Below the pieces are notes generated by a model. The model did no database searches. It worked only from the letters and a program-made list of their open reading frames with translations, and was not told where the DNA came from. Position numbers and translations under genes: made by a program. Positions 7,390-16,943 of a stretch of 64,000 nt of DNA are shown here, one piece after another. Origin of the DNA: Fulvimonas sp. R45. GTDB lineage: Bacteria > Pseudomonadota > Gammaproteobacteria > Xanthomonadales > Rhodanobacteraceae. Every line of letters starts with the position of its first letter. Position 1 is the first letter of the stretch. The stretch is taken from positions 1 through 64,000 of the forward strand of contig NZ_JASERU010000012.1 in assembly GCF_030504985.1 (NCBI RefSeq). Reading direction: 5' to 3'.

Positions 7390-8214
7390 ATGCCGTCGAT
7401 CAGCTTCGAGTTCTTCCCGCCCAAGACCGACGAACAACGCGCCCAGCTCGACCGCGCCGCCGAAGCGTTGAAGGGCGCCGCGCCGGAATACGTGTCGGTG
7501 ACCTTCGGCGCGGGCGGCTCCACGCTCAGCTATACCGCCGACACGGTACGCCGGCTGCACCAGCGGCACGGCTTCCACGTGGCGCCGCACCTGTCGTGCA
7601 TGGGCGGCAGCCGCGCCGAGATCGCCGCGCTGCTGGACGAATACCGCGACGCCGGCTACCGGCGCATCGTGGCGCTGCGCGGCGACCTGCCCTCGGGCAT
7701 GGCCACGCCGGGCGACTTCCGCTACGCCGCCGAACTGGTGCGCTTCATCCGCGAGCATTCGGGCGACCACTTCCACGTCGAGGTGGCGGCCTACCCGGAG
7801 ATCCACCCGCAGGCCGAGGACGCGCTGGCCGACCTGCGCCACTTCAAGGCCAAGGTTGCGGCGGGCGCCAACGGCGCGATCACGCAGTACTTCTTCAACC
7901 CCGACGCCTATTTCCGCTTCGTCGAGGATGCGCAGCGGCTGGGCGTGGCGGTGCCGATCGTGCCGGGCATCATGCCGATCTCCAACTACAGCCAGCTCAA
8001 GCGCTTCTCCGACGCCTGCGGCGCGGAGATCCCGCGCTGGATCGCCAAGCGCATGCAGGCGCATGGCGACGACGCCGGTTCGATCCGCGACCTGGGCGCC
8101 GAAGTGGTGGCGCAGCTGTGCCGCCGCCTGCTGGACGGCGGCGCGCCCGGGCTGCACTTCTACACGCTCAACCGCGCCCGGGCCACGCTGGCGGTGCTGG
8201 AACGGCTGACCTGA
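7390..8214 (+). CDS. metF: Methylenetetrahydrofolate reductase
   Basis: A 274-aa FAD enzyme that reduces 5,10-methylene-THF to 5-methyl-THF, the methyl donor for homocysteine methylation. The N-terminal FEFFPPKT holds the catalytic glutamate; HLSCMGGSRAEI, LRGDLP and the QYFFNPDAYFRF segments are typical of the barrel. Length is near the 290-aa norm of bacterial MetF. It is a single gene 200 bases from a divergent permease, but belongs functionally with metX-metB-hom, metK and ahcY in this window. The ATG at 7390 begins directly at the conserved N-terminus; the ribosome site is weak. Confidence 0.93.
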   Translation: MPSISFEFFPPKTDEQRAQLDRAAEALKGAAPEYVSVTFGAGGSTLSYTADTVRRLHQRHGFHVAPHLSCMGGSRAEIAALLDEYRDAGYRRIVALRGDLPSGMATPGDFRYAAELVRFIREHSGDHFHVEVAAYPEIHPQAEDALADLRHFKAKVAAGANGAITQYFFNPDAYFRFVEDAQRLGVAVPIVPGIMPISNYSQLKRFSDACGAEIPRWIAKRMQAHGDDAGSIRDLGAEVVAQLCRRLLDGGAPGLHFYTLNRARATLAVLERLT

Positions 8215-8263
8215 GCCCGGCCGGATGCGGGCGCCCGTCGCGGAAGCCGCGGCGGGTGCCGGC

Positions 8264-8275
8264 TATGCTTGCCCG
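8264..8275 (+). promoter_or_regulatory. -10 box directly before the 8276 gene (leaderless candidate)
   Basis: TATGCT (8264-8269) ends six bases before the ATG at 8276, so a transcript would start at or next to the start codon. No Shine-Dalgarno sequence is present, in keeping with a leaderless mRNA. Confidence 0.4.
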
Positions 8276-8839
8276 ATGCGTCCGTTCGCCCTGGTGCTGC
8301 TGTTGTTGCTGCCGGCCGGCTCCCTGTCGGGACAGGAGGCCATCCATCGCTGCATGGGCGCGGACGGCATCCCGGTATTCACCGACCGACCCTGCGCCGC
8401 GTTGCACGCGACGCCGGTAACCGCCGCGCCATCACCGTCGCCGCCGGACGCGGTCGCGCCGGCACCGCCTGCCACGCTGTGCGCCGCCACCCCGCAGGCC
8501 TTGAAGCAAGCCGTGGTCGACGCCTTCGCCGCGCACGACCCGAACCGGCTGGCCGGCCTGATGCTGTGGCGCGGCTACGGCAGCCATGCGGTGGTGGCGG
8601 ATATCCGGGCATTGGCGCGACTGATGCGCCAGCCGCTGCTCGGCATCCACCTGGCCGGGACCGGCGACGCGGACGGCGACGATGCTCCGGCGACGTCCGC
8701 CACCGCGCCGGACGCCGCGCCCGTGCCCATCGAACTCGTGCTGAGCACCGCTGCGGACGACGGCTCCGGCGCGCCGCGCCAGAGCCGCTTCGAGGTGCGG
8801 CCGCGCGCCGGCTGCCTGTGGCTGGAGCCGTCCGGCTGA
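8276..8839 (+). CDS. Small secreted DUF4124-like protein
   Basis: A 187-aa protein with a clear signal peptide (hydrophobic run VLLLLLPAGSLSG) followed by CMGADGIPVFTDRPC, which resembles the DUF4124 pattern of a short beta-rich motif between two cysteines. A proline/alanine-rich linker leads to a C-terminal region with further cysteines. It is probably periplasmic; no enzymatic motif is visible and the family has no settled function. The ATG at 8276 starts the signal peptide; an earlier in-frame codon would give a non-signal extension. It lies between metF and ilvE on the same strand without obvious functional link. Confidence 0.7.
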   Translation: MRPFALVLLLLLPAGSLSGQEAIHRCMGADGIPVFTDRPCAALHATPVTAAPSPSPPDAVAPAPPATLCAATPQALKQAVVDAFAAHDPNRLAGLMLWRGYGSHAVVADIRALARLMRQPLLGIHLAGTGDADGDDAPATSATAPDAAPVPIELVLSTAADDGSGAPRQSRFEVRPRAGCLWLEPSG

Positions 8840-8889
8840 GCCACGGCGGCCGGCGCGGTATCATGGGCGGTCCCCACCGGAGAACCGAC

Positions 8890-9807
8890 ATGGCGCAGCA
8901 GTACCCCGAATGGATCTGGCAGAACGGCGCGATCAAGCCCTGGGCCGAAGCCACCACCCACGTGATGGCGCATGCGCTGCACTACGGTTCCTCGGTGTTC
9001 GAGGGCATCCGCAGCTACGCCACGCCGGACGGCGCGGCGATCTTCCGGCTCACCGACCACCTGAAGCGGCTGTACCTGTCGGCCAAGATCTACGACATGC
9101 AGCTGCCGTACACGCAGGACGAGCTGGCCGCCGCCTGCCGCGAGGTGGTGAAGAAGAACGGCCTGACCGCCGCCTACCTGCGGCCGGTGGCGTACCGCGG
9201 CCTGGGCGGCTTCGGGTTGTCCGCCGAGACGCCGATCGACGTGGCCGTGGCGGCGTGGCCGATGGGGCCGTACCTCGGGCCGGAGGCGCTGGAGCAGGGC
9301 ATCACCGCCTGCGTGTCGAGCTGGCAGCGCTTCGCGCCGAACACCATCCCCGCCGGCGCCAAGGCGGGCGGCAACTACCTGTCCGGCCAGCTGATCGCGC
9401 GCGAGGCGCGCCGGCTCGGCTTCGGCGAAGGCATCGCGCTGGCCTCCACCGGCCTGCTCAGCGAAGGCGCGGGCGAGAACCTGTTCCTGGTCTTCGACGG
9501 CGCATTGCACACCACGCCGGCCAGCGCCTCCATCCTCACCGGCATCACCCGCAACACGCTGGTGACGCTGGCGCGCGAGGACGGCATCGAGGTGGTCGAG
9601 CGCGACCTGCCGCGCGAATACCTGTACCTGGCCGACGAGGTGCTGATGTGCGGCACCGCCGCCGAGATCACGCCGATCCGCTCGATCGACGGCAAGCAGG
9701 TGGGCAACGGCAGCGCCGGCCGCGTCACGCGGCGGCTGCAGGAGCTGTTCTTCGGCCTGTTCAACGGCAGGACCAACGACCAGTGGGGCTGGCTGGAGCC
9801 GGTCTGA
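8890..9807 (+). CDS. ilvE: Branched-chain amino acid aminotransferase
   Basis: A 305-aa fold-type IV PLP aminotransferase for the last step of leucine, isoleucine and valine synthesis. ALHYGSSVFEGIRSY near the N-terminus is diagnostic, the PLP lysine is in AGAKAGGNY, and EGAGENLFLV and GTAAEITPI complete the cofactor pocket. Length and order of motifs are normal for IlvE. The ATG at 8890 has GGAG 8 nt upstream. A short upstream segment GTATCAT may serve as the -10 box. It is followed by a cluster of palindromic repeats and the convergent ahcY. Confidence 0.93.
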   Translation: MAQQYPEWIWQNGAIKPWAEATTHVMAHALHYGSSVFEGIRSYATPDGAAIFRLTDHLKRLYLSAKIYDMQLPYTQDELAAACREVVKKNGLTAAYLRPVAYRGLGGFGLSAETPIDVAVAAWPMGPYLGPEALEQGITACVSSWQRFAPNTIPAGAKAGGNYLSGQLIAREARRLGFGEGIALASTGLLSEGAGENLFLVFDGALHTTPASASILTGITRNTLVTLAREDGIEVVERDLPREYLYLADEVLMCGTAAEITPIRSIDGKQVGNGSAGRVTRRLQELFFGLFNGRTNDQWGWLEPV

Positions 9808-9817
9808 GCCGCAGATT

Positions 9818-9929
9818 CCTTCTCCCTATGGGGAGAAGGAGAAAAGCGAATGCTGCGGTTTGGAATCCTTCTCCCCTCCGGGGAGAAGGCGGAAAGCGGG
9901 CGCGGCCCTTCTCCCCAGCGGGGAGAGGG
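9818..9929. repeat. Three tandem REP-like palindromes between ilvE and ahcY
   Basis: Three hairpins of the type CCTTCTCCC-N3-GGGGAGAAGG occur at 9818-9839, 9867-9889 and 9906-9929 between two convergent genes. The same palindrome is found at 13154-13177 (inside ppc), 27614-27636, 27744-27760 and 41630-41650. They may act as transcription barriers for both genes, but lack U-tracts. This is a dispersed extragenic repeat family of this genome. Confidence 0.85.
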
Positions 9930-9945
9930 CGGAGAGCATGGCTCA

Positions 9946-11379
<1,434 letters not shown>

Positions 11380-11414
11380 GGGTTATCTCCGGGTTTGTCC
11401 GCGCGGGGGTACGC

Positions 11415-11495
11415 GGGCATCCGGGCGCCGTTGGAAGGGAACGTCCATCGAGCCTGGCCGCGGGCTATCCACGGTCGCAGCGCCCCTCGATGGGA
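11415..11495 (-). ncRNA. SAH riboswitch upstream of ahcY
   Basis: On the minus strand the leader reads CCATCGAGGGGCGCTGCGAC, then a variable hairpin, then GGCCAGGCTCGATGG, the signature of the S-adenosylhomocysteine riboswitch. P1 is an 8-bp helix (plus-strand 11445-11452 with 11486-11493). A downstream GCGCCC (in 11424-11430) can pair with GGGCGC of the core to form the pseudoknot. SAH riboswitches are known upstream of ahcY in Gamma- and Betaproteobacteria, where SAH turns expression on. Confidence 0.92.
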
Positions 11496-11502
11496 AGGAG
11501 AC

Positions 11503-11508
11503 ATTGTA
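11503..11508 (-). promoter_or_regulatory. -10 box of the ahcY promoter
   Basis: TACAAT on the minus strand lies eight bases upstream of the first P1 base of the SAH riboswitch, so the RNA would begin right at the aptamer. No convincing -35 box was found at 17 bp. Confidence 0.6.
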
Positions 11509-11582
11509 GCGTTATGACCAGACGGAAGGAGCTTCTTCACGCAATTTGGGTAGGCTAGGGCGTTCAGCCAACGGAGGAAGTG

Positions 11583-14351
11583 ATGGAAGCCAGCCGCGAC
11601 CCCGATTTCCTGCCGCACGACGGCCCCCTGCGCGAGGACGTGCACCGGCTCGGCGCGCTGGTGGGCCGCATGCTGGCCGAGCAGGGCGGCGAGGCGTTCT
11701 ACCGGCGCGTGGAGGACGTGCGCACCGCGGCGATCCGCCGCCGCCGCGAAGGCGATGCGCTGGACGGCCTGGCGTCGTCGCTGGCGGGGCTGGAGGCGGA
11801 CGACGCGGAAGCGCTGGCGCGCGCCTTCGCCACCTATTTCCAGGCGGTGAACACGGCCGAGCGGGTGCATCGCATCCGCCGTCGCCGCGACTACCAGCGC
11901 GCCGGCGGCGCGCCGCAGCCGGAATCCCTGCTCGCCGTGCTGCGGCGGCTGAAGGCCGAGGGCGTCACCGCCGCCGAGTTGCTCGAATGGTTGCCGAAGG
12001 TGCAGGTCGAGCCGGTGTTCACCGCGCATCCCACCGAGGCGGTGCGCCGCTCGCTGCTGGAGAAGGAGCAGGCGATCGTGCGCGCGCTGGTGGACGACTT
12101 CGACCCCACCCGCACCCCGCAGGAACGCGCCGAGGACGAGGACCGCATCTACATGGCGCTGTCGGCCGGCTGGCAGACCGCCGAGGCCTCGCCGGTGCGC
12201 CCCACCGTGCAGGACGAGCACCACCACGTCGGCTTCTACCTCGCCAACCCGATCTACCGCATCGTGCCCGCCCTGTACGAGGCGCTGGCCGACGCGCTGC
12301 AGCAGGTGTACGGCGTGGCGACGGAGCTGCCGCGGCTGCTGTCGTTCGCCACCTGGGTCGGCGGCGACATGGACGGCAACCCCAACGTGGGCGCCGACAC
12401 CATCGCCGCCAGCCTCGCCACCCAGCGCGCGCACGTGCTGGAACACTACCTGGCCGACGTCGCCGCGCTGGCGCGCCTGCTCAGCCAGACCGAGGGCCGC
12501 GTCGGGGTGGACCCGCGCCTGGCGCGACGCCTGGACGACTACCGCGCGCGCTTCCCGCAGGCTGCGGGGCGGATCCGTCCGCGCCACGCGGACATGCCCT
12601 ACCGCAGCCTGCTCGCCCTGATCGCGGCGCGGCTGGAAGCCACCCTGGAAGACGGCCACGCGGAAGGCTACGGCGCCGTCGACGACCTGCTCGACGACCT
12701 GCAATTGATCGACGACAGCCTGGTCGACCACCGCGGCCTGCACGCCGGCGCCTACGCGGTGCGCCGGCTGATCCGCCGCGTGCGCACCTTCGGCTTCCAC
12801 CTCGCGCGGCTGGACGTGCGCCAGGACTCGCGCGTGCACGACGACGCCCTGGCCGCGCTGCTCGACGACGGCGAATGGAGCGGGCGCGACGCCGCGTCGC
12901 GCGCCGACCGGCTGCGCCCCTACGCCAGCGGCGAACGCCGCTTCGCCGACTGCGACGACGAGACCGCCACGCGCCTGCGCGCGGTGTTCCGCACCCTGGG
13001 CGAGATGCGCGCGCGCTACGGCGTCGAGGCCACCGGCCTGTACATCATCAGCATGGCGCGCACCGCCGCCGACGTGCTGGCGGTGCTGGCGCTGGCGCGC
13101 CATGGCGGGCTTGCCGTCGCTTCCGCTCCCGGTCGGGGCGCCGTCGATCCTTCTCCTTCTCCCCTGCGGGGAGAGGAAGCCAAGAGCGTCGTGCCGCTGG
13201 ACATCGCCCCGCTGTTCGAGACCGTGGACGACCTGAAGAACGCGCCGGCGACCCTGCGCGCCCTGCTCGCCGACCCCGTCTACCGCGAGCACCTGCGCGC
13301 CCGCGGCGACCGCCAGTGGGTGATGCTCGGCTATTCCGACAGCGGCAAGGACGGTGGCACGCTGGCCTCGCGCTGGGGCCTGCAGCGCGCCCAGGTGGAA
13401 CTGCTGGAGGTGGCGGACGAAGCCGGCATCCGGCTCTCCTTCTTCCACGGCCGCGGCGGCTCGGCCAGCCGCGGCGGCGCGCGCATCATGCCGGCGCTGA
13501 TGTCTTCGCCGCGCGGCTCGGTGGCCGGCGTGCTGCGGGTCACCGAGCAGGGCGAGGTGATCCACCGCAAGTACGGCATCCGCGCGCTGGCGCTGCGCAA
13601 CCTGGAGCAGACCGTGGGCGCGGTGCTGCGCGCCAGCCTGCGCCCGCGCGAGGACGAGCCGCGCGAGGATGCCTGGCGCGAACGCATGGGCGCGCTGGCC
13701 GCGCACAGCCGGCGCGTTTACCGCGAGCTGATCGACCGTCCCGGTTTCATCGACTACTTCCGCACCGCCACGCCGATCGACGTGATCGAGCGCATGGCGA
13801 TGGGCTCGCGCCCCGCGCGCCGGCGCAGCATGCGCGGCGTGGAAGACCTGCGCGCGATCCCCTGGGTGTTCGCGTGGACGCAATGCCGCTCCATCATCAC
13901 CGGCTGGTACGGCCTGGGCAGCGCGCTGGAATGGGGCGCGGCCGAATACGGCGAGGACGCGCTGGCCGGGATGGCGCGCGACTGGCCGTTCCTCGCCAAC
14001 GCGCTGGACGACGTGGAGATGCTGCTGGCCAAGTGCGACCTCGACATCGCCGAGGCGTTCTCGAAGCTTTCCGGCCCGCTGCACGGGGAGTTCTTTGGCC
14101 TGATCCGCGCCGAATTCGCGCGCACCCGCGACTGGCTGCTGCGCCTCAAGGGCGCGAACCGCCTGTTGCGCGACGACCCGCGGCTGGACGTGTCGATCCG
14201 CCTGCGCAACCCCTACGTCGACCCGATGAGCCTGCTGCAGGTGGACCTGCTGCGCCGGTGGCGCGACACCGGCGGCGAGGACGAGGCGCTGCTGCGCGCC
14301 CTGGTCGCCTGCGTCAACGGCGTGTCGCAGGGATTGCAGAATACCGGCTGA
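11583..14351 (+). CDS. ppc: Phosphoenolpyruvate carboxylase with an in-frame repeat insertion
   Basis: A 922-aa enzyme that carboxylates phosphoenolpyruvate to oxaloacetate, refilling the TCA cycle. Catalytic motifs are present: TAHPTE (H149), [10 protein letters not shown] (K589) and the glycine-rich FHGRGG loop (R624). The substrate-binding [12 protein letters not shown] has Met where E. coli has Arg (GGDRDGNP). Residues of about 515-536 are an insertion encoded by a palindromic repeat (peptide [10 protein letters not shown]), placed just before the [15 protein letters not shown] segment where E. coli has a short loop. The frame is kept. The start is the ATG at 11583, with GGAGG 5 nt upstream; the GTG one codon earlier is too close. 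The gene stands alone. Confidence 0.95.
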   Translation: MEASRDPDFLPHDGPLREDVHRLGALVGRMLAEQGGEAFYRRVEDVRTAAIRRRREGDALDGLASSLAGLEADDAEALARAFATYFQAVNTAERVHRIRRRRDYQRAGGAPQPESLLAVLRRLKAEGVTAAELLEWLPKVQVEPVFTAHPTEAVRRSLLEKEQAIVRALVDDFDPTRTPQERAEDEDRIYMALSAGWQTAEASPVRPTVQDEHHHVGFYLANPIYRIVPALYEALADALQQVYGVATELPRLLSFATWVGGDMDGNPNVGADTIAASLATQRAHVLEHYLADVAALARLLSQTEGRVGVDPRLARRLDDYRARFPQAAGRIRPRHADMPYRSLLALIAARLEATLEDGHAEGYGAVDDLLDDLQLIDDSLVDHRGLHAGAYAVRRLIRRVRTFGFHLARLDVRQDSRVHDDALAALLDDGEWSGRDAASRADRLRPYASGERRFADCDDETATRLRAVFRTLGEMRARYGVEATGLYIISMARTAADVLAVLALARHGGLAVASAPGRGAVDPSPSPLRGEEAKSVVPLDIAPLFETVDDLKNAPATLRALLADPVYREHLRARGDRQWVMLGYSDSGKDGGTLASRWGLQRAQVELLEVADEAGIRLSFFHGRGGSASRGGARIMPALMSSPRGSVAGVLRVTEQGEVIHRKYGIRALALRNLEQTVGAVLRASLRPREDEPREDAWRERMGALAAHSRRVYRELIDRPGFIDYFRTATPIDVIERMAMGSRPARRRSMRGVEDLRAIPWVFAWTQCRSIITGWYGLGSALEWGAAEYGEDALAGMARDWPFLANALDDVEMLLAKCDLDIAEAFSKLSGPLHGEFFGLIRAEFARTRDWLLRLKGANRLLRDDPRLDVSIRLRNPYVDPMSLLQVDLLRRWRDTGGEDEALLRALVACVNGVSQGLQNTG
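13154..13177. repeat. REP-like palindrome inside ppc
   Basis: TCCTTCTCCCC-TGC-GGGGAGAGGA, the same element as in the ilvE-ahcY gap, lies within the ppc reading frame and is translated as SPSPLRGE. The surrounding ~60 bases have no counterpart in the usual PEP carboxylase sequence. Confidence 0.85.
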
Positions 14352-14670
14352 GCCCGCCGGAGAGCCGTACCCGTTCATCCTGAGCGTAGGCCCGCAGGGC
14401 CGACGTGGGGAGCGGCCAGGCATGGCCGCGTTTTGAGGAGCGAGGAAGTCGAAGGTTCGCGCGCGGCTTCGACTCCGCCTGCTTGCACAGGCCACGCTCA
14501 GCCTGGACGGCCTTTACAGACCGAACGGTTTTTACGGTCTTTGCTTGACGCCATACCCATGTCCGCCAGCGGATGCTTCCGTCCGTATTCGGACGAACGC
14601 GCCACCCCACGCCATCCCCCCGATCCCACTGAAACGGCGATGGCATGCGACCTGACGCGTCCGTGGCGGG
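14352..14670. other. Intergenic region with a repeat and two dyads upstream of the export locus
   Basis: The first part (14380-14510) holds an imperfect inverted repeat of a dispersed type: CCTGAGCGT and GAAGTCGAAGG segments matched later by CTTCGACT and ACGCTCAG. After it come two dyads: AGACCG (14518-14523) with CGGTCT (14535-14540), and GTCCG-TATT-CGGAC (14581-14594). They lie about 170 and 110 bases before the expected transcription start and are candidate enhancer sites for the NtrC-type regulator encoded at 24878. No gene was recognised. Confidence 0.5.
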
Positions 14671-14687
14671 TTGGCATGCCGCTTGCC
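14671..14687 (+). promoter_or_regulatory. Predicted sigma-54 (-24/-12) promoter
   Basis: TTGGCATGCCGCTTGCC fits the sigma-54 consensus (TTGGCACG-N4-TTGCW) with the invariant GG (14673-14674) and GC (14685-14686) separated by exactly 10 bases. Transcription would begin near 14698, which is the adaptor's ATG. A sigma-54 activator is encoded at the end of the same locus. Confidence 0.7.
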
Positions 14688-14697
14688 ATATCCAGGC

Positions 14698-15951
14698 ATG
14701 GACATCGCCAATCCCATGCTCAAGCTCCGCAAGCGCCGCCGCCTGCAATGGAGCGTGGCCGCCGCCGTACTGGCGGTCGCCGCCCTGGTCCTGCTGGTGC
14801 TGCGGCTCGGCCCGGCCTTGCCGGTGGCCGATCGCGGCAGCCTGTGGATCGACGTCGTGCAGCAGGGCGACATGCTGCGCGAGGTACGCGCCACCGGCAC
14901 CCTGGTGCCGCGCGAGATCCGCTGGCTGGCCGCCGCCACGCCCGCCACGGTCGAGCGGATCCTGGTCTGGCCGGGCGCGCAGGTGCAGCCGGACACCGTG
15001 CTGATGAAGCTGTCCGACCCCACGGTGCAGGACAGCCTGCGCAACGCCCAGGCCCAGGTGGCGGCCGCCGAGGCCGACGTGGCGGCCAAGCGCGCCGAGC
15101 TGGAATCGCAACTGCTCGACCAGCGTTCCGCGCTGGCGCAGGCGGAGTCCGACTACGCTTCGGCCAAGGTCAAGGCGGACATCGACGAGAAGGCCAACCA
15201 GATGCACCTGATCCCCCAGCTGGAATACGAGCAGGGTCGGATCGCGCTGAAGCAACTGCAGCAGCGGGTGGCGATCGAGCGGCAGCGCGTGGCCGCGTTC
15301 GCCGCCAATATGAAGGCGCAGACCGCGGCGGTGCAGGCGGCGCTGCAGCAGCAGCGCAGCAACCTGCAACTGCGCCAGCGCCAGGCCGACGCGCTCGAGG
15401 TGAAGGCCGGCATCGCCGGCGTGCTGCAGGAAGTGGCGGTGCAGGAAGGCGCCCAGGTCGCCGCCGGCGCCAACCTCGCGCGCGTGGCCCGGCCCGACGT
15501 GCTGATCGCGCGCCTGCAGGTGCCCGAGGTGCAGGCCAAGGACGTGGCGCTGGGCATGCCGGTGAGCGTGGACACCCACAACGGCCTGGTCGACGGCAAG
15601 GTGGAGCGCATCGACCCGGCCGTGCGCAACGGCAGCGTGCAGGTGGACGTGGCGCTGTCCGGCAAGCTGCCGCCCGGCGCGCGACCGGACCTCTCCGTCG
15701 ACGGCCGCATCCGCATCGCCGAACTGCACGACGTCCTCTCGGTGGGCCGCCCCGCGCTGGCCAAGGCCGACGGCGACCTCAGCCTGTTCCGCCTCGACCC
15801 CGGCGGCGACACCGCCACCCGCGTGTCGGTGCGCATCGGCGCCGCCTCGGTCGACCGGGTGCAGGTGGTGCGCGGCCTGAAGGCGGGCGACAAGGTGATC
15901 CTGTCCGACGCCAGCCAGTGGGACAGCTACGAACGCATCCGCCTGAAGTGA
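14698..15951 (+). CDS. Periplasmic adaptor (HlyD/MacA-like membrane-fusion protein)
   Basis: A 417-aa membrane-fusion protein linking an inner-membrane ABC transporter to an outer-membrane channel. A basic N-terminus (KLRKRRR) and one membrane helix (about 18-37) anchor it; residues of about 110-235 are a long Ala/Gln-rich coiled-coil hairpin, flanked by lipoyl-like halves (ATGTLVPREIRW and VKAGIAGVLQEVAVQEGAQV) and a beta-barrel domain. The next genes encode a MacB-type ATPase and permeases. The ATG at 14698 gives the short MDI-type N-terminus usual for this group; it has no Shine-Dalgarno and coincides with the predicted start of the sigma-54 transcript, so a leaderless mRNA is likely. An alternative ATG lies six codons downstream. 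Confidence 0.85.
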   Translation: MDIANPMLKLRKRRRLQWSVAAAVLAVAALVLLVLRLGPALPVADRGSLWIDVVQQGDMLREVRATGTLVPREIRWLAAATPATVERILVWPGAQVQPDTVLMKLSDPTVQDSLRNAQAQVAAAEADVAAKRAELESQLLDQRSALAQAESDYASAKVKADIDEKANQMHLIPQLEYEQGRIALKQLQQRVAIERQRVAAFAANMKAQTAAVQAALQQQRSNLQLRQRQADALEVKAGIAGVLQEVAVQEGAQVAAGANLARVARPDVLIARLQVPEVQAKDVALGMPVSVDTHNGLVDGKVERIDPAVRNGSVQVDVALSGKLPPGARPDLSVDGRIRIAELHDVLSVGRPALAKADGDLSLFRLDPGGDTATRVSVRIGAASVDRVQVVRGLKAGDKVILSDASQWDSYERIRLK

Positions 15952-16004
15952 AGCCATGGACGACTCGCACATGAATGACCGCAATCGTTCCCTGCGTACC
16001 TCAC

Positions 16005-16120
16005 CGTCATTCCGGCGCAGGCCGGAATCCAGTTCGGCAAATCGTGCGAAGCACACAAAATCCATAGGGCGTGCTGCGCACGAGTACTTCACGAGACTCC
16101 GGCCTGCGCCGGAATGACGG
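16005..16120. repeat. 116-bp element with inverted terminal repeats
   Basis: A segment bounded by CGTCATTCCGGCGCAGGCC (16005-16023, continuing to 16033) and its inverted copy at 16096-16120 lies between adaptor and ATPase. A second element with the same arms is at 42031-42130. These short non-coding palindromic elements are probably mobilised miniature repeats; no open frame inside encodes a protein. Confidence 0.8.
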
Positions 16121-16178
16121 CAAGGCCGCGGCGACGCATCGCCGTGCCGCACGTTCCTTTTCAACCCTGGACAACCCC

Positions 16179-16939
<761 letters not shown>

Positions 16940-16943
<4 letters not shown>

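Noticed and set aside
5515-8157. 880-codon minus-strand frame spanning the APC permease and metF
   Set aside because: Shadow frame: it covers two real genes in other frames and has no family similarity or sensible start.
9818-9929. CRISPR-like array
   Set aside because: The three repeats are short palindromes with unequal spacers (28 and 17 bases) and similar copies elsewhere; no cas genes are present.
16071-16178. N-terminal extension of the ABC ATPase
   Set aside because: The extension is the translation of the inverted-repeat element; the ATPase begins normally at 16179.
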